A stretch of DNA of 36,860 nt. Source: a virus. The notes under the pieces are model-generated. The model saw only the letters and a list, made by a program, of their open reading frames with translations. It did not search any database and was not told the origin of the DNA. Position 1 is the first letter of the stretch. Every line of letters begins with the position of its first letter. Positions 5,530-11,695 of the stretch are shown piece after piece. Both the position numbers and the translations under genes were made by a program. The stretch spans positions 1 to 36,860 of IMG/VR virus record IMGVR_UViG_3300032093_000394. One strand, written 5' to 3'.

Positions 5530-5844
5530 ATGGAATCACGAGCCAGTAGATTAAAGGCGGCGCGCAAGGATGCGGGCTACACAAGCGTCAGAGCGGCGTG
5601 TGATGCCTTTGGCTATCCCTACCCTACGTATGCAGCGCACGAGAACGGCTCTCGGGATTATGACTTCGATGCTGCCCAGCGCTACGCCCGCGCGTTCAAG
5701 GTGGACGCAACCTGGTTGATGTCGGGACGAGCGGCAACGCCCGCCGTCGGGGCTGAAATCGTGGACATCTGGACCCGCATCCCAGAGCGCGACCGAGCCG
5801 CCGCCCTTCGTATGCTTCGCGGGCTCGCCAAGAACAGCGAATAA
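5530..5844 (+). CDS. XRE-family phage repressor-like regulator, 104 aa
   Basis: Residues 1-62 form a lambda-repressor-like HTH: MESRASRLKAARKDAGYTSV, RAACDAFGYPYPTYAAHENG and a RYARAFKVDATWLMSG segment that closes the domain. The remaining 40 residues (ERDRAAALRMLRGLAK) are helical and may dimerise. There is no S24/LexA-type peptidase domain, so RecA-stimulated self-cleavage is not expected and induction must work differently. No Shine-Dalgarno is evident. Operators lie on both its 5' side (5467-5507) and its 3' side (5861-5912). It directly precedes the early rightward operon, which is the Cro position in lambda, but on size it could equally be the prophage repressor. Confidence 0.75.
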   Translation: MESRASRLKAARKDAGYTSVRAACDAFGYPYPTYAAHENGSRDYDFDAAQRYARAFKVDATWLMSGRAATPAVGAEIVDIWTRIPERDRAAALRMLRGLAKNSE

Positions 5845-5860
5845 CGTTTCTTGAAAAAAT

Positions 5861-5877
5861 TTATGCGCATGGCATAA
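5861..5877. promoter_or_regulatory. Operator, perfect copy 2
   Basis: TTATGCGCATGGCATAA has both perfect arms of the switch-region operator with a different spacer. It lies just after the stop of the 104-residue regulator, upstream of the early rightward promoter. An extra left half-site, TTATGC, follows at 5880-5885. Confidence 0.75.
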
Positions 5878-5885
5878 GTTTATGC

Positions 5886-5913
5886 TTGCAAGGGTTTATG
5901 CGTTGTGCATAAT
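5886..5913 (+). promoter_or_regulatory. Early rightward promoter
   Basis: TTGCAA (5886-5891) and CATAAT (5908-5913) are separated by 16 bases. The -10 matches the consensus at five of six positions and lies within the third operator copy. The predicted start near 5920 would leave a short leader with a CGGAG Shine-Dalgarno before the gene at 5937. It should drive the 5937-11360 operon. Confidence 0.55.
5896..5912. promoter_or_regulatory. Operator, perfect copy 3
   Basis: TTATGCGTTGTGCATAA is identical over all 17 bases to the copy at 5467-5483. It overlaps the -10 of the early rightward promoter, so occupancy should repress the operon. Confidence 0.75.
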
Positions 5914-5936
5914 GGTCTCCAACAACGGAGACAGAC

Positions 5937-6131
5937 ATGACGGTTGCCAAAGAACAACAAATGCTTCGCGAGATGCCCCAAGGGACTTGGGCAATCTTCC
6001 GTGACAGTGGCTATTCCACTGAAATCGAGGCCGCAGGCCTGACAGAAGCCGAAGCGCAAAAGGCTCTTGCAGAATACCGCGCAAACGACACCGCCAGATA
6101 CTTTGCAATTCCAAAAAGAGGGGGCGTGTGA
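5937..6131 (+). CDS. Hypothetical early protein, 64 aa
   Basis: First gene of the rightward early operon, with CGGAG seven bases before the ATG. The sequence MTVAKEQQMLREMPQGTWAI continues with FRDSGYSTEIEAAGLTEAEA and ends in PKRGGV, suggesting a small alpha/beta protein. No family recognised. Its TGA overlaps the ATG of the next gene (TGATG). Confidence 0.65.
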   Translation: MTVAKEQQMLREMPQGTWAIFRDSGYSTEIEAAGLTEAEAQKALAEYRANDTARYFAIPKRGGV

Positions 6132-6415
6132 TGCTGAACGCCTTCCACGAAACCGACAGCGCCAACAGCTACGAGTGGGGCCAGCGCCTCGCCAATGCCA
6201 TCGAGCTTGCCCTGTTCGCAGCGGGCCAAGTCCGCCGCCTGAGCGCAACGGATGCTTGCGGGATTGCTGAGGCAATCATTGAGAACGGCGCGGGTGAGGA
6301 TGCGTTTGCTGACAGCGCATCGCTTTTTGCTGGCGCGCTGGATGGCTCGCCTCTCTACAGCGCGGCCAATGGCGAGATGATCAAGCAGCGCTCGGCGCAG
6401 CGGGTGGCGGCATGA
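6131..6415 (+). CDS. Hypothetical early protein, 94 aa
   Basis: The ATG at 6131 is coupled to the previous stop; a GTG three bases earlier is also in frame. The product is helical and acidic (LSATDACGIAEAIIENGAGE, then DAFADSASLFAGALDGSPLY). No recognised domain. Early-operon position suggests takeover, recombination or anti-host functions, but nothing in the sequence says which. Confidence 0.6.
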   Translation: MLNAFHETDSANSYEWGQRLANAIELALFAAGQVRRLSATDACGIAEAIIENGAGEDAFADSASLFAGALDGSPLYSAANGEMIKQRSAQRVAA

Positions 6416-6576
6416 CCCGCGAAACCATCACCATCGAATACGACTACGACTCGTGGGGTTCGCCTTGGGTTGCCACGTTCGCCAGCTATGACGGCCCCGA
6501 AAGCCCGATTGGCACAGGCGCCACGCCAGAGGAAGCGCTTGATGCGCTGCTTGAAATGGCGGGGGTGGACGCATGA
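6412..6576 (+). CDS. Hypothetical early protein, 54 aa
   Basis: ATGA overlaps at both ends. The product MTRETITIEYDYDSWGSPWV ATF... looks like a beta hairpin followed by a helix (GATPEEALDALLEMAG). This resembles HicB-like or other small strand-strand-helix folds, in which a pattern of S-P-I-G-x-G-x-T-P-E-E-A-L precedes the helix. The HicB resemblance is only in this short stretch and no HicA-like toxin is adjacent. Confidence 0.55.
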   Translation: MTRETITIEYDYDSWGSPWVATFASYDGPESPIGTGATPEEALDALLEMAGVDA

Positions 6577-6758
6577 CGTACGCAGTCGAGCAGCGGGGCG
6601 AGACGCAGCGCCTGAACGAGGAACTAGCCCGCATTCAGCGCTGCCGAGTGTTGGCAGCATGGGCGGAAAACAAGGCCGCTGAGAAGGCGCGCCGGGACGC
6701 GCTTATGGCGCACTGGCTGACGGATACATGGACACGAGAGGAACAGGAAAATGGCTGA
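6573..6758 (+). CDS. Hypothetical early protein, 61 aa
   Basis: The start is in an ATGA overlap and the 3' end overlaps the ERF gene by eight bases, carrying its Shine-Dalgarno (AGGAACAGG). The product is a highly charged, probably single long helix (QRLNEELARIQRCRVLAAWA, then ENKAAEKARRDALMAHW). No family recognised. Confidence 0.55.
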   Translation: MTYAVEQRGETQRLNEELARIQRCRVLAAWAENKAAEKARRDALMAHWLTDTWTREEQENG

Positions 6759-7434
6759 CGATATGATGGGCGGACAATTCCGCCAACAGACAATGACAAC
6801 CTGGAGCCCCGAGCGGGGTGCGCTGGCCAAGGCAATGGCCAAGGCGCAAGGCGACCTTGGCCCGGTCCTGAAGGACAAGACCAACCCGGCTTTCCGGTCA
6901 AAATACGCCGACCTTGGCGCGGTGCTCGAAGCTGTCCTCCCAGCTTTGAACCGGGCTGGTCTGTCCCTCATCCAGTCACCATCATACGATGGATCGCTGG
7001 TCGGCGTAACCTCTATCCTGCTTCACGAAAGCGGCGAGTGGATGGAAGCCACGCTGCACATGAAGCCGGTCAAGATGGACCCGCAAGGCATCGGCTCGTG
7101 CATCACCTACGCACGGCGCTACGCGGCTCTGGCAATTGCTGGGGCGGCTCCTGAAGACGACGATGCGAATGCGGCCTCTGGCGCCGTGGACCGTAGCCAA
7201 AAGGTGCCCCGTGTGGACGTGACCCCATTGGACAGCGCCATGTCCAGCCGGGACGTGAAAGAAATGCACGGCAAACTCTCTCGCGGCATCAACTCTTGCA
7301 ATTCCGTGGACGCCCTCAAGGAGTGGTCGAAGGCTTGGAAGGATCAGCTTGACGAACTTCCAGAGGATGTTGCCAACGACTTGCGCGGCCTTTGGTCTGC
7401 ACGGCGCGACGAACTGAAGGCGATTGAGGCATGA
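6751..7434 (+). CDS. erf: ERF-family single-strand annealing protein
   Basis: The 227-residue protein matches the ERF family of phage recombinases. It has the N-terminal LAKAMAKAQGDLGPVLKDKT, then NPAFRSKYADLGAVLEAVLP, then a strand-rich core. The core includes LSLIQSPSYDG, HESGEWMEATLHMKP and the diagnostic DPQGIGSCITYARRYAALAI. ERF proteins anneal complementary single strands and promote genome circularisation and recombination, which suits a terminally redundant phage. The C-terminal 80 residues are a separate helical part (SRGINSCNSVDALKEWSKAW), probably for oligomer or partner contacts. No exonuclease partner is visible next to it. Confidence 0.9.
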   Translation: MADDMMGGQFRQQTMTTWSPERGALAKAMAKAQGDLGPVLKDKTNPAFRSKYADLGAVLEAVLPALNRAGLSLIQSPSYDGSLVGVTSILLHESGEWMEATLHMKPVKMDPQGIGSCITYARRYAALAIAGAAPEDDDANAASGAVDRSQKVPRVDVTPLDSAMSSRDVKEMHGKLSRGINSCNSVDALKEWSKAWKDQLDELPEDVANDLRGLWSARRDELKAIEA

Positions 7435-7934
7435 CAATCACCATTCCACTTGAGCGCTTACAGAAGGCGCTTGCCTATGATCCGCACACGGGCGTTGTCA
7501 CTTGGAAGGAAGATCGCGGCGGGCGACCTGCCGGAAGTATTGCGGGCAGCCTGAAGCCAACAGGCTATAGGCACGTTCGGGTGGATGGTCGCATGTTCCA
7601 AGAGCACCGTGTTGCGTGGGCTCTGCATTACGGCGAGTGGCCAAGTGCAAACATCGACCACGTAAACGGCAACCCGTCTGACAACCGAATTGAAAATTTG
7701 CGGTGCGTTATGCAAGCCGAGAACAACAAAAACGCTCGGCGTCGAAAAGATAACACCAGCGGGGTGACGGGTGTTCTCTGGTATAAGGCCAGCAAAAAAT
7801 GGGGCGCCAAAATTCACCGTGACGGAAGCTACGTTTTCCTTGGGCTATTCGAGAGCATGGAAGACGCGATCACCGCTCGGAAGCAGGCTGAAGCCAAACT
7901 TGGCTACCACGCGAACCACGGGCGGGCCGCATGA
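7431..7934 (+). CDS. HNH endonuclease with AP2 DNA-binding domain
   Basis: The 167-residue protein has an N-terminal NUMOD4/HNH_3-like part (LAYDPHTGVVTWKEDRGGRP) and an HNH core around residues 60-95, with HRVAWALHYGEWP, then IDHVNGNPSDNRIENLRCVM. An AP2-type DNA-binding domain follows at about 107-155 (NTSGVTGVLWYKASKKWGAK, then GLFESMEDAITARKQAEAKL). This pairing is standard for free-standing phage homing endonucleases. It sits between the ERF gene and its usual small neighbour, a likely insertion that kept both ATGA overlaps. Confidence 0.85.
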   Translation: MTITIPLERLQKALAYDPHTGVVTWKEDRGGRPAGSIAGSLKPTGYRHVRVDGRMFQEHRVAWALHYGEWPSANIDHVNGNPSDNRIENLRCVMQAENNKNARRRKDNTSGVTGVLWYKASKKWGAKIHRDGSYVFLGLFESMEDAITARKQAEAKLGYHANHGRAA

Positions 7935-8266
7935 TCACCGAGAAGCAAGTAGACTGGGCAATGGAAATCCTGATCGACCGGGAAAGCAACGCGGCCAAGA
8001 ACCGCGCTGCAAACGAGTACATGGACGATCTGACAGCCGTTGTTCTCGCCAAGCTGATCAACGAGGCCCCGGACAGCCTGAAGTCTGCCGACGCGCGGAA
8101 AGCATGGGCGCTGGCGCAGCCTCAGTACACGGCACATATCGAACAGAAGAAGGCGGTTGCGGAAATGGATTACAAGGCCCGTGACCGCAGATCGGCGGCG
8201 TCAGCAATCATTGATGCTTGGCGCACGGAGCAGTCCAGCGCACGGCTTGCGGCGAGGGTGGGATGA
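7931..8266 (+). CDS. Recombination-module helper-like protein, 111 aa
   Basis: A helical, charged protein: MITEKQVDWAMEILIDRESN, then ANEYMDDLTAVVLAKLINEA, then a long C-terminal helix with YTAHIEQKKAVAEMDYKARD. Proteins of this look commonly follow phage annealing proteins and are sometimes guessed to assist them. No enzymatic motif is seen. Both ends are in ATGA overlaps. Confidence 0.65.
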   Translation: MITEKQVDWAMEILIDRESNAAKNRAANEYMDDLTAVVLAKLINEAPDSLKSADARKAWALAQPQYTAHIEQKKAVAEMDYKARDRRSAASAIIDAWRTEQSSARLAARVG

Positions 8267-8643
8267 CTAGGCGCAACTTCACCCCCAAGACCAAAGGCCT
8301 GATCCGCGAACGCAGCGGAGGGCAATGCGAGGTCCACTTGGTTCCCCGCTGCATGTATCCGGCATTGCCAGAGGCTTGCAAGCGCCAAGGCGCCGAAGTG
8401 GATCACATCACGCCCGCCTATGTCGATGGTCCGCCCACGGTCGATAACGGTGCCTTCCTATGCGGTCTCTGTCACAAGCTGAAAACTGTGACGGACAACA
8501 AGGAAGCCAAGAAGTCGAACCGGCTTCAGGGCTGTACCCAAGCAGACCGCAGAGCCCAGCGCGGGCCGACGATGCAGTCACGCGGTTTCGACCGCACTTG
8601 GAAGAAACGCATGGACGGAACAGTGGAGAGGGTGAGCAAGTGA
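8263..8643 (+). CDS. HNH endonuclease-like protein, 126 aa
   Basis: The start at 8263 (MTRRNFTPKTKGLIRERSGG) is an ATGA overlap, preferable to the in-frame extension to 8218. The protein has an HNH layout with a structural zinc knuckle: CEVHLVPRCMYP, then EVDHITPAYVDGPPTVDNGA and FLCGLCHKLKTVTDNKEAKK. The DH pair is the catalytic HN start. Small phage HNH proteins in recombination/replication modules may resolve or nick DNA. The C-terminus is basic (FDRTWKKRMDG). Confidence 0.85.
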   Translation: MTRRNFTPKTKGLIRERSGGQCEVHLVPRCMYPALPEACKRQGAEVDHITPAYVDGPPTVDNGAFLCGLCHKLKTVTDNKEAKKSNRLQGCTQADRRAQRGPTMQSRGFDRTWKKRMDGTVERVSK

Positions 8644-8996
8644 AGGACGCTGACAAGCTAGACGAGGTGGAAGCGATACGGCGCAGGCATGAGGCGGCCA
8701 ACGCGCCAAACGGAAACATCACGGCAATCCAGTGGCGCCTTACTTACGGGGGAGACGCCCACACCGACCGCGCCACCCTCCTCCGCCTCCTAGACGCCGC
8801 CCGTGCGGAGCTGGCGGAGCTGAGAGAGGCGGCATGGCCTGCACTGCTGGCAATGAAGCTGCTTCAAAACAACAGCGAAGCCTGCGTCTTGCATCACCAC
8901 GGTATGCCCGAAGTTCCGAAAACGGGCTGGCTTGCCGACACACGATGCGACCTTGACCACCTCGCCGCAGCTCTCGCAAAGGATGCCACGACATGA
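8640..8996 (+). CDS. Hypothetical protein, 118 aa
   Basis: The most likely start is a GTG at 8640 in a GTGA overlap with the HNH gene's TGA. An upstream reading from 8460 would lie inside that gene. The protein is acidic and helical at first (DKLDEVEAIRRRHEAANAPN), then has LLRLLDAARAELAELREAAW, a likely coiled coil. A His/Cys-containing part follows (ACVLHHHGMPEVPKTGWLAD). No family recognised. Confidence 0.6.
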   Translation: MKDADKLDEVEAIRRRHEAANAPNGNITAIQWRLTYGGDAHTDRATLLRLLDAARAELAELREAAWPALLAMKLLQNNSEACVLHHHGMPEVPKTGWLADTRCDLDHLAAALAKDATT

Positions 8997-9391
8997 GCAC
9001 GAAACACAGCGCGATTGAGGCTGCGGCGGAGGCTGCGGACAGACTGGTCCCAGAAACGATCAATGATTTCGATGCTGTCTGCCGAGAGTGTCGCGGGCGA
9101 GCTGGGCATTTGACCGGGTGTCCGCGCCAAAATGATCCGTGGCCAACCATCCAAGTGCACCGAGAGCCAACACCAACAGAGCGAGCGCAGCAGACCATCC
9201 TCGCCTACCTGTCCGCCATCGCGGAGGATGAGGCGAGCGTGGAGGCGGCGGCAAAAGGTATGGCTATCGACCAAGACGGAGAAGGCGCATGGCCTCACGA
9301 TTGGGATAGGGCAGACCAAGATCAGTATCGCAACTTGGCCCGAGCCGCCCTCGCCGTCCTCCTCGAACGCGCGAAGGAGCAGCAGGGATGA
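8993..9391 (+). CDS. Hypothetical protein with Cys cluster, 132 aa
   Basis: The sequence contains CRECRGRAGHLTGCP at about residues 30-44, a possible zinc-binding knuckle. A helical region follows, with AYLSAIAEDEASVEAAAKGM and a C-terminal helix DQYRNLARAALAVLLERAKE. Both ends are in ATGA overlaps. Function unknown. Confidence 0.6.
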   Translation: MSTKHSAIEAAAEAADRLVPETINDFDAVCRECRGRAGHLTGCPRQNDPWPTIQVHREPTPTERAQQTILAYLSAIAEDEASVEAAAKGMAIDQDGEGAWPHDWDRADQDQYRNLARAALAVLLERAKEQQG

Positions 9392-9585
9392 GCACGCTAG
9401 GTCGCTGCAGGGCTTGCCAGTACTTCAAGCCCCTGAATGCTGATGTCGGAATGTGTCAGAGTCCATCTGAGGCAAAAACGCGGGGCGCTGACAAGAGGCG
9501 GGGCTGGATTCAGACCGAGCCTTCTGACCTCTGTTTCAATAAAGACTTTGTTTTAATCCATCGCGCGAAGGAGGGGCAGGGATGA
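9388..9585 (+). CDS. Small cysteine-rich protein, 65 aa
   Basis: Four Cys in a C-x2-C...C...C layout (GRCRACQYFKPL, VGMCQS, SDLCFN) suggest a metal-binding fold. Small phage proteins with C-R-x-C-x-Y-F-x-P...G-x-C are widespread and uncharacterised. ATGA overlaps at both ends support translation. Confidence 0.65.
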   Translation: MSTLGRCRACQYFKPLNADVGMCQSPSEAKTRGADKRRGWIQTEPSDLCFNKDFVLIHRAKEGQG

Positions 9586-9890
9586 GCGGGTTGAGGGAGA
9601 GGCTGGATGATGACATAACCGCAGCGTTCCGTCAGTACGAGTCTTATCATTATGCTCGACAAGCGGGCATAGTTAACATCGCCGCAGACGCCGCCCTCGC
9701 CACCTTCCGCCAGTGGCTTGCAGACCAAGGGCTGGTGTGCGTGCCGAAAAAATGCACAGACGATATGGCCGGATATGCTGGCGCCCGAGCTGAGGCGCGC
9801 GGCGATATTCGTATGCTTCCCGGAGAGTACAGAAATGCGTGGGCCGCCATGATCGCCGCCGCCCCCGACGCCCTCGGAGACGGGCCATGA
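9582..9890 (+). CDS. Hypothetical protein, 102 aa
   Basis: Helical protein with MSGLRERLDDDITAAFRQYE, ATFRQWLADQGLVCVPKKCT and a GEYRNAWAAMIAAAPDAL end. The last motif is typical of short phage proteins found beside DUF551 or similar genes. Nothing points to a reaction. ATGA-coupled at both ends. Confidence 0.6.
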   Translation: MSGLRERLDDDITAAFRQYESYHYARQAGIVNIAADAALATFRQWLADQGLVCVPKKCTDDMAGYAGARAEARGDIRMLPGEYRNAWAAMIAAAPDALGDGP

Positions 9891-10180
9891 CCCAGTTGCT
9901 GACGATTTCCCAAGCCGCAGAACGGCTGAGCGTTGGCGATTCCACGGTGCGCCGCTGGATACGCGATGGTAAACTATCGACCTGCAAGCTGGGGCCAAAG
10001 CTGATCCGGATCAGGCCGGAAGTGCTGGAGGAGTTCATTCAATGTCAGGATACAGGCTCGACCGCCCCAACATCAACGGGCGAAGATCAGACACCTGGTA
10101 TGTCATCTGGTCCGAGAAAGGCCGCTCTCGTCGCGTCTCTTCCAAGGAGACTGACCGCTGGCAGGCCGAGCGGTTCCTAG
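9887..10180 (+). CDS. Excisionase-like MerR-type DNA-binding protein
   Basis: Residues 3-53 form a MerR/excisionase helix-turn-helix with wing: LLTISQAAERLSVGDSTVRR, WIRDGKLSTCKLGPKLIRIR and the closing PEVLEEFIQ. Such proteins act as recombination directionality factors, bending DNA at att sites and favouring excision. Here the gene is immediately upstream of, and overlaps by 139 bases, the integrase start. The last 45 residues are read from bases also coding for integrase and look unstructured, so the functional part is the first 52 residues. Confidence 0.75.
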   Translation: MTQLLTISQAAERLSVGDSTVRRWIRDGKLSTCKLGPKLIRIRPEVLEEFIQCQDTGSTAPTSTGEDQTPGMSSGPRKAALVASLPRRLTAGRPSGS

Positions 10181-11016
10181 CCGAATACGAGGCGGTTCAA
10201 GACCTGCCGCCACAGGAGTTTGATATAGCCATGCTGGTCCGGGGATACCTTGAGGAAGCGCCGGGCGAGCATCACCACGCCAAGGCTGTTATCCGCTTGC
10301 TAGGCCCCCTTTCACCGTCCAGCCTGACGCGCGCCCGTGTGCGGATGTTCCACAAGTCCCGGCGCGCTGAGGGAGCGTCTGACAGCACGATCAATCGCCA
10401 GTCCCGTGTATTGCGCGCTGCGCTTCAATGGGGCCGCAAGGAAGGCTGGCTGAAGGAGTTGCCACACATCGACGCCCCGACACCTGCCCCGCCCCGTGAG
10501 CGCTTCCTGACGCGCGCTGAGTTCGCCCGGCTGTATGAAGCCGCTGAGCAGATCCACCTGCGCACGTTCCTTGCCCTTGCCGTCTATACCGGGCAGCGCG
10601 CGTCTGCGATCCTGGAACTGACATGGGACGACATAGACACCGAGAACATGCTGGTCCGCTACCAAGGCGGCAATGCCACGAAGCGGAGAACGCCCTACGT
10701 GCCGATCAGCGCCCCGCTGGCCCTGACGCTCTCGACGGCCATGCTGGACCGCAACGGGCCGTTTGTGGTGCATTGGCGGGGGGAGCCGATCACCAGCATC
10801 AAGAAGGCTTTCGGGGCCGCTGTGCGCCGGGCTGGGCTGCGTGACGTGCGCATCCATGATTTGCGCCGGACGGCTGCGAGCTGGGTGCTGGACAATGGCG
10901 GGACGTTCGACATGGCGGCTGCGCTTCTGTCCGATGACGTGCGCACCGTGCGCCGGCACTATGCGCGGTTCAGTGACGAATACATGGTTGGGATAACAGG
11001 AAGGATTGCGGGATGA
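10042..11016 (+). CDS. int: Tyrosine-recombinase integrase
   Basis: The 324-residue protein has an N-terminal arm-binding-like part and a core-binding SAM-like domain (about 60-145, with INRQSRVLRAALQWGRKEGW). The catalytic domain spans about 155-320. Recognisable active-site residues are Arg186 (YTGQRAS), Lys214, His272 and Arg275 (IHDLRRTAAS) and nucleophile Tyr307 (RRHYARF). At the position normally held by His or Trp, eight residues before Tyr, there is Asp298 (LLSDD), which is unusual if the alignment is right. It is the penultimate gene of the early operon, overlapped by its excisionase-like partner, and the attP core lies 364 bases downstream. It should insert the phage into a tRNA-Val gene. 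Confidence 0.9.
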   Translation: MSGYRLDRPNINGRRSDTWYVIWSEKGRSRRVSSKETDRWQAERFLAEYEAVQDLPPQEFDIAMLVRGYLEEAPGEHHHAKAVIRLLGPLSPSSLTRARVRMFHKSRRAEGASDSTINRQSRVLRAALQWGRKEGWLKELPHIDAPTPAPPRERFLTRAEFARLYEAAEQIHLRTFLALAVYTGQRASAILELTWDDIDTENMLVRYQGGNATKRRTPYVPISAPLALTLSTAMLDRNGPFVVHWRGEPITSIKKAFGAAVRRAGLRDVRIHDLRRTAASWVLDNGGTFDMAAALLSDDVRTVRRHYARFSDEYMVGITGRIAG

Positions 11017-11360
11017 AAACGCTGATGAGATGGCTTGGCTGGGCTCCACTCAAGGAGCTGGCCGAAGTGCAGAGCGAAATGGCGGACCATGTGTTTTCCA
11101 TGCGGCGCTGGGCCGACAAGCATGAGGCACGGTCTGAGCATGAGTTCCGCAAGCTGGCGGAGCAATTGGCAGAAACCCGCGAGGCCCTGCACGACCGAAA
11201 GCAGCTTCATTATTTACAGCGGCTGATAATTGACCGCGAGGCCATGATGCCGCCCCGCCCCGTGTTTCTGCAAAATGCGCATAATGCGCGTCCTGCCGGA
11301 ACAGAGCCGCAACCATTGACCACCGATGGCGCCGAACCCCCTGCAAAAGATGCGAAATGA
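11013..11360 (+). CDS. Coiled-coil hypothetical protein, 115 aa
   Basis: It starts in an ATGA overlap with the integrase stop. Residues 1-75 are one amphipathic, charged helix (LKELAEVQSEMADHVFSMRR, then EFRKLAEQLAETREALHD). The C-terminus is Pro/Ala-rich and disordered. It is the last gene before attP and contains, in its 3' half, one copy of the inverted repeat that flanks attP. Role unknown. Confidence 0.6.
   Translation: MKTLMRWLGWAPLKELAEVQSEMADHVFSMRRWADKHEARSEHEFRKLAEQLAETREALHDRKQLHYLQRLIIDREAMMPPRPVFLQNAHNARPAGTEPQPLTTDGAEPPAKDAK
11277..11290. repeat. Inverted repeat left of attP (candidate arm site)
   Basis: GCGCATAATGCGCG recurs as its reverse complement at 11474-11487, so the pair flanks the attP core, 90 bases from the left end here and 42 from the right end there. 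The location suits integrase or excisionase arm-type binding sites. The sequence also contains the GCATAA half-site of the repressor operator, an alternative reading. Confidence 0.45.
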
Positions 11361-11380
11361 CAGCTATGGCGAACAGGCGC

Positions 11381-11431
11381 TCTGCCTTCACACGGCAGGG
11401 GTCGCAGGTTCGAACCCTGCATCGCCCACCA
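11381..11431 (+). other. attP: attP core: 3' part of tRNA-Val(CAC)
   Basis: These 51 bases contain the anticodon stem-loop CTGCC-TTCACAC-GGCAG (anticodon CAC), variable loop, T-arm GCAGG-TTCGAAC-CCTGC and the 3' acceptor strand with encoded CCA. The 5' half (acceptor 5' strand and a D-arm) is absent upstream, so this is not a full tRNA gene. It is the familiar attP device by which integration into a host tRNA gene regenerates its 3' end. Adjacent integrase supports this. The precise left limit of host identity cannot be set from this sequence alone. Confidence 0.8.
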
Positions 11432-11473
11432 GTCTTTTCAAGGCCTTAGGGATTGTCCGTAGGCGGAGGGTGG

Positions 11474-11487
11474 CGCGCATTATGCGC
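11474..11487. repeat. Inverted repeat right of attP (candidate arm site)
   Basis: CGCGCATTATGCGC is the reverse complement of the 11277-11290 sequence. It is the core of a longer perfect dyad, GCGCGCAT-T-ATGCGCGC (11473-11489), which also spans the stop codon of the ribbon-helix-helix gene. It could serve as arm site, weak transcript hairpin, or both; no T-run follows it. Confidence 0.45.
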
Positions 11488-11659
11488 GCTTGATCGCCTT
11501 CAGCACCAGCCCGAGCACGTAGTCGCCCCGCGACTTCGGACCCCTCGCCCGGTCGAGCGCGGCCATGTCCTCGTCGTCCAGGCGGAAGCTGACGGGCTTC
11601 TTTGAGCGCTTCGGAGCGTAGCGCTTCTCGGCTTCAATCTGTTTCGGGTCTCTGCTCAT
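11480..11659 (-). CDS. Ribbon-helix-helix-like regulator, 59 aa
   Basis: The start at 11659 (MSRDPKQIEAEKRYAPKRSK) gives a compact protein. Its KPVSFRLDDEDMAALDRARG segment is a beta strand followed by a helix, and SRGDYVLGLVLKAIKRA is a second helix, as in Arc/MetJ ribbon-helix-helix repressors. The in-frame extension to 11722 would translate the operator region and is unlikely. It diverges from the 11734-12464 pair, with palindromic sites in between, so autoregulation and control of that pair are likely. Antitoxins of this fold exist, but no clear toxin is adjacent. Confidence 0.7.
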   Translation of the reverse strand: MSRDPKQIEAEKRYAPKRSKKPVSFRLDDEDMAALDRARGPKSRGDYVLGLVLKAIKRA

Positions 11660-11668
11660 GGCGATTTT

Positions 11669-11680
11669 GATATCCCATAA
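11669..11680. promoter_or_regulatory. Operator half-site for RHH regulator
   Basis: GATATCCCATAA repeats the right arm of the perfect dyad at 11696-11711, 32 bases (about three helical turns) away. It lies just upstream of the RHH start codon. Confidence 0.5.
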
Positions 11681-11695
11681 CGACCTGTTAGGAAA

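Noticed and set aside
6412-6576. A HicB-type antitoxin
   Set aside because: Only a short strand-helix stretch is similar and there is no HicA-like partner next to it.
11361-11431. A complete tRNA-Val gene
   Set aside because: The 3' half is perfect but there is no matching acceptor 5' strand or D-arm upstream, so it is treated as an attP core.
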